DNA of 64,000 nt from Porphyrobacter sp. (GCA_017744315.1 JAGIBN010000005.1:124001-188000), one strand, 5' to 3'; positions 1 to 8,190 are shown, counted from the stretch's first letter. Numbers and translations are program-made. The notes: generated from the sequence alone by a model not told the origin.

Positions 1-1156
1 CGGTCTGACGGCGAAGAACACCCAGTGGCTCAAGGCGACCAGCGCGGCCGTCTTCGGGCAGGTCGAATGGGAAGTGACTCCGGGCCTAAGAATCCAGCCG
101 GGCGTTCGCCTCAACTACGACAAGAAGGAAGGTCACTACGAACGTGTGGTGACTGACGGCCAGGGTAACCTCATCCCGGCTTCGGGCGGCACGGCGGACC
201 AGATCGCGCAGCGCGGCATCTACGCCCCGCAGCTGATCGAGCCGAGCTTCAGCGACTGGAACTTCAGCTACGATCTGACGCTCAGCTACGCGCTGATGGA
301 CGACGTGATGCTCTATGGTACCTATGCCAAGACCTTCAAGACGGGCGGCATCAACCAGAACGGCGTTCCGTCTGACTCCAGCGGCAACCCGATCCTCGAG
401 GCCGGTACGATCCTTCCGGAATCGGTCCAGCATTTCGAGATCGGTGCCAAGACCCAGTTCTGGGACAACAAGGCCACGCTCAACCTCGCGGCTTTCCGGA
501 CGACGATCGACAACTTCCAGGCGAACGTCACCAACGGTCAGTTCGGCGTGCTGCGTGGTTACCTGGCGAACGCCGACCGAGTCCGCACCCAGGGCGTGGA
601 ACTCGATTTCTCGGTCCGTCCGGTCGAAGGGATCACCGGGTACCTCAACGGTGCCTATACCGATGCGAAGTACGTGAAGTTCATCGACGCGCCGTGTCCG
701 CCTGAACTCGCCGGCGGCACTACCGTCACCGGTACGCAGGTCCCTGGCCCGCCGGGAGTTCCTGGGTCGTTGAGCCCGGCGAACTGCGACGTTTCGGGTC
801 AGGTGCTGCCCGGCGTGTCGAAGTGGGCGTTCTCGTACGGCTTCGAAGCCGCCGCTCCGCTTCACCTGCTTGGGGAAGATGGCGATCTCTACTTCGGCGT
901 GGACGGAAGCTACCGCTCCGAGCTCTCGTCCAACCCGTCGCCTTCGATTTACACCTGGATCGACGGCTACAACCTGACCAACTTCCGCTTCGGCTTCCGC
1001 GCCGAAAACGGCCTCAACATCTATGCCTGGGTACGCAACGCTTTCGACGCGCAGTACTTCGAACAGCTGGTGTTCGGACCCAGCAACACGGGCCTGATTG
1101 CCGGCAACCCCGGCGACCCGAGAACTTGGGGCGGAACGATCCGCTTCGATTTCTAA
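1..1156 (+). CDS. TonB-dependent receptor, C-terminal part (5' end outside window)
   Basis: This is the beta-barrel end of an outer-membrane TonB-dependent receptor. The frame is open from base 2, so the signal peptide, TonB box and plug lie left of the window and about 384 residues are visible. The segment YGTYAKTFKTGGIN fits the S/T-x-GFKxGGxN strand typical of sphingomonad receptors. VRNAFDAQYFEQ near the end fits the conserved penultimate-strand motif (V-N-x-F-D-x-x-Y). The last residue is Phe (RFDF), as expected of a barrel handed to the BAM complex. The substrate cannot be told from this part. An internal GTG at 74 is not a likely start because coding similarity continues upstream of it. 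Three hairpins follow before the convergent wrbA gene. Confidence 0.93.
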   Translation, partial: GLTAKNTQWLKATSAAVFGQVEWEVTPGLRIQPGVRLNYDKKEGHYERVVTDGQGNLIPASGGTADQIAQRGIYAPQLIEPSFSDWNFSYDLTLSYALMDDVMLYGTYAKTFKTGGINQNGVPSDSSGNPILEAGTILPESVQHFEIGAKTQFWDNKATLNLAAFRTTIDNFQANVTNGQFGVLRGYLANADRVRTQGVELDFSVRPVEGITGYLNGAYTDAKYVKFIDAPCPPELAGGTTVTGTQVPGPPGVPGSLSPANCDVSGQVLPGVSKWAFSYGFEAAAPLHLLGEDGDLYFGVDGSYRSELSSNPSPSIYTWIDGYNLTNFRFGFRAENGLNIYAWVRNAFDAQYFEQLVFGPSNTGLIAGNPGDPRTWGGTIRFDF

Positions 1157-1225
1157 AGAGGGCTTCTCCCCGCCCTCGTGCGAAAGGGAGCGGGGAGTTT
1201 CTACGGCGACCCTGCCGTCTGATCC

Positions 1226-1296
1226 GAGGGGAGCGCGGTAACGCTCCCCTCAGCTCTTTGCCTCCCCGTCCGGTCCTACCGGAGGGGAGGTTTTTT
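1226..1296 (+). terminator. Tandem hairpins and rho-independent terminator after the TonB receptor
   Basis: A 10-bp perfect stem (1226-1235 with 1242-1251) is followed by a second GC-rich hairpin (1261-1267 with 1284-1290, continued by CCGGT/ACCGG inside). A run of six T (1291-1296) ends exactly at the stop codon of the convergent wrbA gene. The order stem then T-run fits termination of plus-strand transcription. Confidence 0.75.
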
Positions 1297-1898
1297 CATG
1301 CGGTAAGTTTGGCCGCAGTCGTGGCCACCCGGCGGCCGAGGTAGCGAGCGCCATTAAGGTCGACTTCGCTCGGCAGGCGCGAACCGTCGTTGTTGGCGAT
1401 CGTCGTCGCGCCATACGGCGAACCGCCGCGGACCACGTCCACTCCGTTCTGCTCGGTGAAGCCATAGTCGAGCCCGACAATGGTACAGCCCATGTGGAGC
1501 AAGTTGGTAAGGATAGAGAACAGCGTCGTCTCTTGCCCACCATGCTGCGCCGCGGTCGAAGTAAAGGCCGCGCCGACCTTACCGATCAGCGCGCCACGGA
1601 ACCACAGACCACCGGCCTGATCCCAGAATGAGGCCATCTGGCTTGGCATGCGCCCAAAGCGCGTCGGTGCGCCGACGACGATGCCGTCGTACTTCTCCAG
1701 GTCGTCGACACCGCCGATCAGCTCATGGCTGTGGTCTACGCGAAAACCCGCAGCGGCAGCGACCTCTGCCGGAGCCGTCTCGGCCACGCGGAGGACGTCG
1801 CAGTCATGCCCCGCCTCGCGGACACCTTCCGCCACGGCATCAGCCATTTGGGCAATGTGACCATAGGAAGAATAGTAGAGCACGAGGATGCGGGCCAT
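1296..1898 (-). CDS. wrbA: NAD(P)H:quinone oxidoreductase, WrbA family flavoprotein
   Basis: This 200-residue flavodoxin-fold protein reduces quinones by two electrons using NAD(P)H and FMN, avoiding semiquinone radicals; the family is cytosolic and tetrameric. The N-terminus ([19 protein letters not shown]) is the FMN phosphate-binding loop, and [19 protein letters not shown] is the WrbA-specific loop. An intact [10 protein letters not shown] segment and a C-terminal [15 protein letters not shown] stretch (here [11 protein letters not shown]) complete the signature. Length equals the family norm. The ATG is preceded by AAAGGAA at a good spacing. It stands alone, divergent from the response-regulator gene across about 350 bases. 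Confidence 0.95.
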   Translation of the reverse strand: MARILVLYYSSYGHIAQMADAVAEGVREAGHDCDVLRVAETAPAEVAAAAGFRVDHSHELIGGVDDLEKYDGIVVGAPTRFGRMPSQMASFWDQAGGLWFRGALIGKVGAAFTSTAAQHGGQETTLFSILTNLLHMGCTIVGLDYGFTEQNGVDVVRGGSPYGATTIANNDGSRLPSEVDLNGARYLGRRVATTAAKLTA

Positions 1899-2246
1899 CG
1901 AAGGTTCCTTTCAACTGAACTGTGCGGGGATAGCGCCTGCATGGCCAATCGCAACGTGTCGAGTTTGATCCCTGTTGACGCTGAAGGGCAAGGCTAAGCG
2001 ACACAAATTGCGAGCAATGTGTGCTCCGCAAAAGGGGCATGTTCGGCCGATTGCTGCGGGGTTTAAGCAGTATCCGCGCAGCCTCAATCTGCGAACTTGC
2101 AGATTCCTAGGGTAAATCCTGATGGCAATCTCTGCCGAGCACCCGATTATCGGGGGCTATATCGGAATCAGGCCTGCCGTCACCGAGGGTTTTGGTGCAT
2201 CAAGGCAAGCGCTCTGTAACAGGGGCCAGAGAGGAGTGGAGGGGCG
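1899..2246. promoter_or_regulatory. Divergent control region between wrbA and the response regulator
   Basis: No gene is seen in these 348 bases. They hold a dyad AGGGTAAATCCTGA at 2109-2122, one copy of a motif found at four other places up to 13.5 kb, and a second dyad CCCGATTATCGGG at 2142-2154. A purine-rich ribosome-binding stretch (GAGGAGTGGAGGGG, 2231-2244) lies directly before the TTG start at 2247. No promoter hexamers could be assigned with confidence. Confidence 0.55.
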
Positions 2247-2894
2247 TTGACCACTTCGATCCGCAGAATACTGATCGCAGACGACCATGACATCATTCGC
2301 CGTGGCGTCAGGATGCTGCTCGAAACCCGGGGCAATCTTCGGATCGTGGCAGAAGCAGCGACCGGAAGGGAGGCTTTGGCCGCCGCGCGGGAAACCAAGC
2401 CCGATATCGCGATACTCGATTACACCCTGCCCGAATTGAACGGGCGGGACCTGACCCTGGAACTGCGCAAGGAGTTCCCGAAGATCGAGATCCTCATTTA
2501 TACCATGCACGACAGGGAGGACATGATCCTCGACGTGCTTCTGGCGGGCGCTCGTGGGTTCGTGCTCAAGTCGGATACGGAGAAGCACTTGTTTGCGGCG
2601 ATCGACGCACTTTCGATCCACCGTCCGTACTTTTCCGCAGCGATTTCCGAAACTTTGCTGGAGCAGTACTTGCGCAGCAAGCCACAGGGCTCGTTCAGCA
2701 CGCTCAGCCACCGGGAACGCGAGGTTGTTCAGTTGATCGCGGAGGGGAAGATCAACAAGCAGGTCGCGGAACTGCTCAACATCAGCATCAAGACTGTCGA
2801 AACCCATCGTTCGGTTGCCATGCAGAAGCTGAAGCTGCGGACGACGGCGGAACTTGTCCGCTATGCCGTACGCAACAACCTGGTGGAGCCGTAG
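2247..2894 (+). CDS. NarL/FixJ-type (LuxR-HTH) response regulator
   Basis: A 215-residue two-component response regulator that binds DNA after phosphorylation. The receiver domain spans residues about 7-125 with the acidic pair D12/D13, phospho-acceptor D58 (AILDYT) and the conserved Lys in GFVLKSD. The LuxR-type helix-turn-helix covers about 150-212 (LSHREREVVQLIAEGK, then TVETHRSVAMQKL). The start is TTG at 2247, chosen because GGAGGGG lies just upstream and the receiver fold begins 7 residues later. The likely partner is the PAS histidine kinase at 4855-5937, which lacks its own adjacent regulator. A dyad about 125 bases upstream recurs before that kinase and the nearby envelope genes, suggesting autoregulation and a local regulon. 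Confidence 0.95.
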   Translation: MTTSIRRILIADDHDIIRRGVRMLLETRGNLRIVAEAATGREALAAARETKPDIAILDYTLPELNGRDLTLELRKEFPKIEILIYTMHDREDMILDVLLAGARGFVLKSDTEKHLFAAIDALSIHRPYFSAAISETLLEQYLRSKPQGSFSTLSHREREVVQLIAEGKINKQVAELLNISIKTVETHRSVAMQKLKLRTTAELVRYAVRNNLVEP

Positions 2895-3106
2895 GGCTTA
2901 CTTTCCAGGGAAGGCTTGGGCCCTCCTTCTTACCGCTTTCTGATATCTTGGCCGGCCTAGTCCGGGCGCTGAGGGGCGATAGCTGTCGACCCTGATCAGA
3001 TGGCCGAATTGGCAGGTGATTCCCTATGCGGTTTGCGGGAAAACCCCAATGGTAGTCTAACCCTCTCAATCGGATTGTTCCTCCGCAATGCAGTGGAGGA
3101 ACCACT
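2895..3106. other. Intergenic region before the DUF2092 gene
   Basis: About 210 bases between the response regulator and the next gene on the same strand. The only clear element is a ribosome-binding stretch (GTGGAGG) about 10 bases before the ATG at 3107. No copy of the recurrent AGGGTAAATCCTGA-type dyad was seen here, so the DUF2092 pair may be outside that putative regulon. Confidence 0.4.
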
Positions 3107-3889
3107 ATGCGATCCCTTGTCATTTTGGGTGGCGTGATGACGTTGGTGATGATGCCAGCGGCCCAGGCTCAAGAGCAGGCTGCCCAACCGGCAGCGTCGA
3201 CCGTGGCACCCGAGGATGCGGTGGATCCGCGGGCAGTCGACGCGCTGAAGAGGATGAGTACGTATCTCACCTCGCTGAATACGTTCAAGCTCACCTCGAC
3301 CGCGGCGATGGACGTGATCACGAACGAGAACCAGAAAGTCCAGATGGATTCTGTATCGGTTTACCAGGTCAAGAAGCCGGGTATCGCGATCAACTTCAGT
3401 TCCGACATGAAGCAGCGGCAATACCTCTACGACGGGAAGCAGTTCACCATCTTCGCTCCCGCAATGGGCTATTACGCGACGGTCCCGGCACCGGCGACCA
3501 ATCGGGAGTTCCTGAAGGAACTCTATGACAAGACCGGGATCGAGCTGCCGTTGGAGGACTTGTTCCGCTGGGCGGATGACGATGAATCGGACATCAACGC
3601 GCTGACCTCGGCTTTCAACGTCGGTACAGCCACAATCGACGGAGCCCGCACGGACCATTGGGCCTTCCGCTCCGCCGACTTCGACTGGGAGCTGTGGATC
3701 GAGCAGGGCGACCGGCCGCTTCCGCGCAAGATCGTGATTACCGATCGCACGGACCCGACTCTGCCCTCGTTCACCGCGCGCTTGGCGTGGGAAGTGAACC
3801 CCACGCTCAACCCCGCGGACTTCACCTACGTGCCGGGACCTGGGGCAATCCCCATCCAGATCGCGAGCGCAACGGGAGCAGGCCAATGA
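3107..3889 (+). CDS. DUF2092 family periplasmic protein
   Basis: A 260-residue exported protein of the DUF2092 family; its biochemical role is not known. Residues 1-21 form a signal peptide ending AQA before QEQAAQ. The mature part has a helical start (VDALKRMSTYLTSLNTFKL), a stretch reading YDGKQFTIFAPAMGYYATVPAP, and a C-terminal beta-rich part (LPRKIVITDRT, then LAWEVNPTLNPADFTYVPG). This pattern, with DGK...Y..V.AP, is reminiscent of LolA/LolB-like lipid-binding folds; that is an inference. It is translationally coupled (ATGA) to the Gly-rich protein gene downstream, a pairing that suggests they act together in the envelope. Confidence 0.8.
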   Translation: MRSLVILGGVMTLVMMPAAQAQEQAAQPAASTVAPEDAVDPRAVDALKRMSTYLTSLNTFKLTSTAAMDVITNENQKVQMDSVSVYQVKKPGIAINFSSDMKQRQYLYDGKQFTIFAPAMGYYATVPAPATNREFLKELYDKTGIELPLEDLFRWADDDESDINALTSAFNVGTATIDGARTDHWAFRSADFDWELWIEQGDRPLPRKIVITDRTDPTLPSFTARLAWEVNPTLNPADFTYVPGPGAIPIQIASATGAGQ

Positions 3890-4785
3890 AGAGGCTTTCG
3901 AAGATAGCGGCGATCGTCACTGCATTCACCTTCATCTCGGCTTCGGCCATCGATGCCGATGCGCGCGGTCGAGGCGGTGGCGGCGCTCGTGGCGGTGGTT
4001 CGATGAGCATGAGCCGCGGCGGCGGTGGCGGCGGCGGCATGAGCCGGGGCGGTGGCGGTGGCATGAGCCGCAGCGGCGGTGGTGCGAGCCGCAGCGGTAG
4101 CGCCAGCCGTGCCGGTGGTGGTAGCCGAGGCGGTCAGCAGATCGGCTCGCGGCCCGGTGCAAGCAACCGCGCCTCGACAGGTGGTGGTCTCGGCTCCGGC
4201 GGAGCGGGGCAACGCCAGAGTGTCGGCAGTCGCGATGGCAGCCTAGGCGGCGGCAATCGTCAGGCAGGACAGGGTGGTGACCGTCAGGCGAACCGCCAAG
4301 CCGCGCAAGGCGATCGTCAGGCCAATCGCACCGATCGGCAGGGCAATCGCCAGGATACCCAGGGCGATCGGCAGGAGAACCGCACCGATCGTCAGGAGAC
4401 CCGGCAAGAGAACCGCACCGATCGGCAGGGGACCCGGCAGGAGAACCGTACCGACCGGCAGGGAAATCGTACCGACGCCATTGAAAACGGCGATTGGGAC
4501 AACGATTGGGATGATGGCTGGGGCCACTGGGTAGATCACCCGATCGCGGCCGGCATGGTCATCGGTGCTACCGCCGCGTGGACGTCTGCGGTCGTCGGCT
4601 CCTACTGGTACGGCCTGCCGCACGGCTGCCCGCCCTGGTATTGGGGTGGCGCGACTTACTACTCGTGTGGCGGCTCCTACTACCAACCGATCTATGAGGG
4701 GGACACCGTGGTCTATGTCACGGTCGAAGACCCGTCGAAGGGGCAACAGGCCCCGGGTCCGATGGAGCCTCCTCCGGGTCAATAA
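3886..4785 (+). CDS. Exported Gly/Arg/Gln-rich repeat protein with conserved aromatic C-terminus
   Basis: A 299-residue protein of unknown function. A signal peptide (about 1-25) is followed by a Gly/Ser/Arg low-complexity region (about 26-115), a tandem repeat built on (Q)ENRTDRQ (about 136-195), and a compact C-terminal domain rich in Trp/Tyr (WYGLPHGCPPWYWGGATYY, with two Cys). The C-terminal 95 residues contain a hydrophobic segment (AAGMVIGATAAWTSAVVGSYW). The start ATG overlaps the DUF2092 stop codon (ATGA at 3886-3889); the same frame is open further upstream, but coupling and the signal peptide favour this start. A strong terminator follows. The layout suggests a secreted or surface-anchored matrix-like protein, but that is inference. 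Confidence 0.75.
   Translation: MKRLSKIAAIVTAFTFISASAIDADARGRGGGGARGGGSMSMSRGGGGGGGMSRGGGGGMSRSGGGASRSGSASRAGGGSRGGQQIGSRPGASNRASTGGGLGSGGAGQRQSVGSRDGSLGGGNRQAGQGGDRQANRQAAQGDRQANRTDRQGNRQDTQGDRQENRTDRQETRQENRTDRQGTRQENRTDRQGNRTDAIENGDWDNDWDDGWGHWVDHPIAAGMVIGATAAWTSAVVGSYWYGLPHGCPPWYWGGATYYSCGGSYYQPIYEGDTVVYVTVEDPSKGQQAPGPMEPPPGQ
4291..4470 (+). repeat. Imperfect coding tandem repeat (TDRQ units)
   Basis: Within the Gly-rich protein, blocks of about 15-30 bases of the type CGCACCGATCGGCAG recur, encoding NRTDRQ(G/E) units in frame. Differences are largely at codon third positions, so the peptide is conserved while the DNA drifts. There are no spacers, so it is not a CRISPR array. Confidence 0.8.
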
Positions 4786-4805
4786 GCAAGTCTGGCAGTG
4801 AAAAT

Positions 4806-4842
4806 GGCCGGCGAGGGTAAGCCCCCGCCGGCCTTTTCTTTT
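4806..4842 (+). terminator. Rho-independent terminator
   Basis: An 8-bp stem GGCCGGCG (4806-4813) pairs with CGCCGGCC (4826-4833), extended inside by GGG/CCC, and is followed by TTTTCTTTT. It ends the DUF2092/Gly-rich protein unit and separates it from the convergent histidine kinase gene. Confidence 0.9.
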
Positions 4843-4854
4843 GATTTGTACCTG

Positions 4855-5937
4855 TCAGCCCAGCTGAGAGTCGGGAACGCTCGCGATCAGGGTTGTTCCT
4901 GCCCCACGACAAAGCACGGAGACCCGCCCGCCAATCTCGCGCAGCCGCTCGGCCATGCCGGTCACGCCAACGCCTAGAACGGTCTTGTCGTGGAACGAGG
5001 GAATGAAGCCGACCCCGTCGTCCTCGATCACGAGGTGCACGCAGTTGCGCGATCGGGCCAAGCGTACATCGACCGTCGTCGCCTCGGCATGGCGATAGAT
5101 GTTGGTCAGCGCTTCCTGAGCGAAGCGATAGAGGCTGATCTCGGCGAAAGGCGCGGCAAGCGGCTTGTCGAGCCACTGGCGATTGATCGTCAGCCCAGTG
5201 CGCTTGGCAAATCCAGAGATCATCGCTTCCAAGGCCGCTTCGAGGCCCATGTCCCCCATGGCAGGCGGATGGTACAGGTACGAGATGCTCCGGATTTCCT
5301 TGTAGGCGAGCTCGAGGATCTGGTCGCAATCGCCCAGGAGTTCGGCGGAGCTGGTCTTGTCGTCACCGCCGATCTTGAGCCGGGCCAGGTTCAATTGCAG
5401 CCCGACCAGCAATTGCAGCGTGGAATCGTGCAGCTCGCGCCCGATGCGCTTCCGTTCGCGCTCCTGTGCATGCAGCACAGCAGAGCCGAGTTGCTGGCGC
5501 CGGCGCTTGAGCTGGACCATCTCCGACGCGTCGCTGCCGGCGATGTAGATGAAGTTCTTCGCGCCCCGGACGAGCTTGTAGAGCTTCAACGCAAAGTGCC
5601 GGGCAGGGCGCCCCTTCAGCCCGAAGTTCAGGCGGACCGTTTCGTACTTGCCGCTGATGATGTCGAGTAGCGCTAGCCGCAGCCCCTCCGTCCCCTCGCT
5701 GGCCTTGCCGTTCGAGAGCAAGCACTCGGTGCGAAAGAACTCATGCTGTTCGGCTAGTTCCCGCCAGGCGGCGTTTCGGTAGAGGAGAGTGCCGTCGTAA
5801 GCGACGATACCGGCGAACTCGTCGATGCCATCCAGCAGGTCATCCAGCGGCAGCGCGATGTGGTTCTCAGTAATATAATGGAGTTCGGACGCTGCCTGGC
5901 CCGCTAGTTGAGCTGGAATTCCTAGTTCCTTGCCCAT
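4855..5937 (-). CDS. Soluble PAS-domain sensor histidine kinase (HisKA_3 / NarX-type)
   Basis: A 360-residue two-component kinase without membrane segments, so it should sense a cytosolic signal. An N-terminal PAS-like domain (about 28-140, GIVAYDGTLLYRNAAWREL) precedes the HisKA_3 dimerisation helix with phospho-acceptor His170 in RIGRELHDST. The C-terminal HATPase domain shows the N-box (ALTNIYRHAEA), the G1 box (EDDGVGF) and a G2 box (GVGVTGMAERLREIGG). HisKA_3 kinases pair with LuxR-HTH regulators, so the regulator at 2247 is the natural partner although four genes lie in a split arrangement. The ATG is preceded by GGGGAAAAG. A copy of the recurrent dyad lies 74 bases upstream of the start. 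Confidence 0.93.
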   Translation of the reverse strand: MGKELGIPAQLAGQAASELHYITENHIALPLDDLLDGIDEFAGIVAYDGTLLYRNAAWRELAEQHEFFRTECLLSNGKASEGTEGLRLALLDIISGKYETVRLNFGLKGRPARHFALKLYKLVRGAKNFIYIAGSDASEMVQLKRRRQQLGSAVLHAQERERKRIGRELHDSTLQLLVGLQLNLARLKIGGDDKTSSAELLGDCDQILELAYKEIRSISYLYHPPAMGDMGLEAALEAMISGFAKRTGLTINRQWLDKPLAAPFAEISLYRFAQEALTNIYRHAEATTVDVRLARSRNCVHLVIEDDGVGFIPSFHDKTVLGVGVTGMAERLREIGGRVSVLCRGAGTTLIASVPDSQLG

Positions 5938-6010
5938 CTTTTCCCCTGACCCCCGGTCAAAAAAGTCCCCGGGTGTCTGAGATTTAAACCTATATTAATT
6001 AATGCTGCTA

Positions 6011-6024
6011 TCAGGAAATACCCT
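6011..6024 (-). promoter_or_regulatory. Candidate regulator-binding dyad upstream of the histidine kinase
   Basis: Read on the minus strand it is AGGGTATTTCCTGA, matching AGGGTAAATCCTGA at 2109 in 12 of 14 positions. It sits 74 bases upstream of the kinase start. The surrounding 5938-6103 stretch is AT-richer than its neighbours and holds no gene. Confidence 0.55.
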
Positions 6025-6103
6025 GACCAGAAATTGACCAATTTTGCGATGAGATTATGCTATTTGGAATAGCCAACATCAGGGTGTTCGGCGGTGGAAA
6101 TTA

Positions 6104-6150
6104 GTAAAAGGCACCAGTTCGCGAAGTTAACGCGAACTGGTGCCTTTTAC
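6104..6150 (-). terminator. Perfect 20-bp inverted repeat, bidirectional-type terminator
   Basis: GTAAAAGGCACCAGTTCGCG (6104-6123) is repeated exactly in reverse complement at 6131-6150 with a 7-base loop. The stem carries AAAA on one arm and TTTT on the other, so either transcript would show a GC stem grading into U's. It lies just 29 bases beyond the stop of the minus-strand outer-membrane protein gene (6180) and is best read as its terminator. Confidence 0.8.
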
Positions 6151-6179
6151 CCAAAAGGGGCCGGGATCAGCCGTAGCGG

Positions 6180-7010
6180 CTAAAATCCGGCTTCGAGGAA
6201 AATCGCCGGGCCTCTGAACTTGTAAGCGAACCGACCAACGTAATCGCGCTTCTCCACGTCGAGCCGGTAATCGACATATCGATACATGACGCCGACGCCG
6301 AAGTTCCGCGTGAAGCGATAGGCGAGGCTCGCCTGAGTATTGATCAGGCGGCCATCGTACTTGTCGATCGACAGCGAAAGGTAGTCGATCCGCGCGCCCA
6401 GGGTGAGTTTGGGAGCTACGTTGAAGGTCGTGTAGACGCCGACCGTCGGCAGCGGCGCGAGGACGTCCTGCTGGCGGCGTTGCAGGGTTACCGATGTCCC
6501 TCCGCCGGTAGAGCCCTGACCCTCGATACCGAACGATATGTCGGTCACGTGAGCACCGATGGCAGCGCCAAGTTCGAAATTGTCCTCGCGAACGAAGGAC
6601 CATCCAATCGTAAAGCGATAGATATTGGTCTTGAAGCTGCCTGTGACGCTGGCGTTCACCGGATAGGTCACGTCGTTGATGGTGATGTCGCGAGCCAGGG
6701 TGGCAGTGCTGTCCCGGTTCAAGGCGTAATAGTCTGCGCCGGCCTGAAAGCCGCCGCCGAGACGAGCGCCCGCGGAGAACGACGGCAGGATCTCATCGTC
6801 ATCGAAACCGAGGTCGTCTTCGAGATCGATCTGCGTGCCGCCGTTCGGATTGGAAGCCGGTGAGACGCGAACCTTGGTGTCGATCTTGGTGTAATAGCCT
6901 GCAAGCTGGGCCCAGTACTTGTCGTCAAGCGCCTGTGCATTTGCGGCCGAGTTGATGAAGATGCAGCCCGCCAACAGTCCCGCCGAGATTCCGATTCTCG
7001 ATGCCCGCAT
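6180..7010 (-). CDS. Outer-membrane beta-barrel protein
   Basis: A 276-residue exported protein with a signal peptide (about 1-25, ending ANA before QALDD). The mature protein alternates polar and hydrophobic residues in strands such as FSAGARLGGGFQAGADYYAL, NIYRFTIGWSFVR and LTLGARIDYLSLSI. It ends FLEAGF with the terminal Phe required for outer-membrane insertion. Length and strand pattern suggest a small 10-12-strand barrel of the OmpW/porin-like sort; no named family is recognised with confidence. It is monocistronic with a perfect hairpin terminator downstream. A dyad GGGGTTTGTCCCC at 7072-7084, 62 bases upstream, weakly resembles the recurrent regulatory motif of this region. Confidence 0.8.
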   Translation of the reverse strand: MRASRIGISAGLLAGCIFINSAANAQALDDKYWAQLAGYYTKIDTKVRVSPASNPNGGTQIDLEDDLGFDDDEILPSFSAGARLGGGFQAGADYYALNRDSTATLARDITINDVTYPVNASVTGSFKTNIYRFTIGWSFVREDNFELGAAIGAHVTDISFGIEGQGSTGGGTSVTLQRRQQDVLAPLPTVGVYTTFNVAPKLTLGARIDYLSLSIDKYDGRLINTQASLAYRFTRNFGVGVMYRYVDYRLDVEKRDYVGRFAYKFRGPAIFLEAGF

Positions 7011-7136
7011 GGTCTGGTTTCCCCTGTTCGATACGGGAAGATTCTGACCCGGCGTGGCATCGTTTGCTATCGGGGTTTGTCCCCATCTCCAGCCGTTTCA
7101 CACCCTTGAGCCGGCGAGTGTCGCATCGCGGCAACG

Positions 7137-7559
7137 CTAGAAGTGGATGAAAATTGATCCGAAAGCGAACGTGCCGATGATGATCACCGCATAACTGACC
7201 AGCAGCGGCTGCACTCTGATCTTCTCGGGCCCGACCAGCGCGGCATACGGTCCGGTGCTGAGCGCCTTCACGGTGTAGTGATACTGGATGGTGAACAGGA
7301 TCAGTGAAATCACACCCGCGGCGATGAGCACCAGGCCGACGTTGCGAGGCATCGCCGGGTTCATGACCTCAAATCCGTCAGGAACCTGTCCCCGCAGCCG
7401 CTGAAAGAACTGCGCCACGGTAAAACCGAAGCCGATCAACGATACCGAAGTCCGCACGGCTGCCATCAGTGTCCGCTGCAGGCCCAGCAGGGTTCGCAGC
7501 CAGGCGAAATGATTGCTGACCGTCGGTTGGATATCGAATGGAAAGGGGGTTTCGGTCAT
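7137..7559 (-). CDS. DUF202 (YidH-like) inner-membrane protein
   Basis: A 140-residue protein of the DUF202/YidH family, function unknown. The family core WLRTLLGLQRTLMAAVRTSVSLIGFGFTVAQFF is seen at about residues 20-52: an amphipathic helix with repeated R-T followed by the first membrane segment. Two more hydrophobic segments lie at about 77-97 and 118-138 with a short C-terminus. It lies 16 bases downstream of a second DUF202 gene on the same strand, so the two are probably co-transcribed and may form a hetero-oligomer. Neighbouring genes encode envelope proteins on the other strand. Confidence 0.88.
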   Translation of the reverse strand: MTETPFPFDIQPTVSNHFAWLRTLLGLQRTLMAAVRTSVSLIGFGFTVAQFFQRLRGQVPDGFEVMNPAMPRNVGLVLIAAGVISLILFTIQYHYTVKALSTGPYAALVGPEKIRVQPLLVSYAVIIIGTFAFGSIFIHF

Positions 7560-7575
7560 CGTCGCTCGATCCTGC

Positions 7576-8190
7576 TCACCCGAGGAAGCTGATGTTGAAG
7601 ATGATGCTCGCGACGGCCGCCAAGCCTACCAGCAACAGGGCGATCGCCGTGATGAGCGTCGCCGAAATTGGATAGTCGCTCTGTCCATAGATGAGGTGAT
7701 CTTCGATCAGTTCGTGACGACGTGCCCGAAGTTCGCGAGCGAACTGCAGGTGACGCAGGATGCCACCAACGAGCAAGAGGATGCCGAGAACGATCAAGGT
7801 GAGGCCAAAATTCCGGGCGGACTCAGCGCTGTGGATGGCGCCCGCGTCGATCGCCTTCTTGAAGACTTCGTGGACCGTGAAGCCGAAGCCGATCAGCGAG
7901 AGAGAGGTTCTGATGAACGCCATCAGGGTGCGGTCGGCCGCCATCCGCGTTCGATGGATGGCCATGCCCGTCCGGCGCATGGCCATCTCGGTGCGCTCAT
8001 CCGATCGGTCAGTCCGATACTCGGACAAGTCGGTCCGATGTTCGGAGAGCTCGGTCCTGTGGTGCGATAGCCCCGTCCGGTAATGCGAGAACTCGACCGA
8101 AGCCTTGTCGGCATTGCTTTCGTCGGGGGTGGGCACTGACGGCAGGGGCGCATTCTGAATGCGCTCTGGCCTTACCGGTGCTTCTGCCAT
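7576..8190 (-). CDS. DUF202 membrane protein with nine N-terminal R-T heptads
   Basis: A 204-residue DUF202 protein, paralogous to the one at 7137. Residues about 36-98 are nine consecutive heptads with Arg at 38, 45, 52, 59, 66, 73, 80, 87 and 94, each followed by Thr, of the form hRT-x-(L/M)-(S/A)-x. The last heptad (FIRTSLS) runs straight into the first membrane helix LIGFGFTVHEVF. Two further membrane segments lie at about 120-145 and 175-200. The repeats extend the canonical DUF202 R-T helix into a long cytosolic helix or coiled coil. It shares its promoter region with the divergent transporter gene at 8500, which carries two copies of the recurrent dyad. Confidence 0.88.
   Translation of the reverse strand: MAEAPVRPERIQNAPLPSVPTPDESNADKASVEFSHYRTGLSHHRTELSEHRTDLSEYRTDRSDERTEMAMRRTGMAIHRTRMAADRTLMAFIRTSLSLIGFGFTVHEVFKKAIDAGAIHSAESARNFGLTLIVLGILLLVGGILRHLQFARELRARRHELIEDHLIYGQSDYPISATLITAIALLLVGLAAVASIIFNISFLG
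7897..8085 (-). repeat. Degenerate 21-bp coding tandem repeat (nine units)
   Basis: The heptads of the DUF202 protein correspond to nine 21-base units of the type TCGGTCCGATACTCGGACAAG on the plus strand. Identity is highest in the distal (N-terminal) five units and lower near the membrane helix, consistent with repeat growth at the N-terminal side. Confidence 0.8.

Noticed and set aside
4291..4470. Possible CRISPR-like array
   Set aside because: The repeats are contiguous and in frame in the Gly-rich protein; there are no unique spacers.
7897..8085. Possible CRISPR or satellite repeat
   Set aside because: The 21-base units are coding heptads of the DUF202 protein with no spacers.
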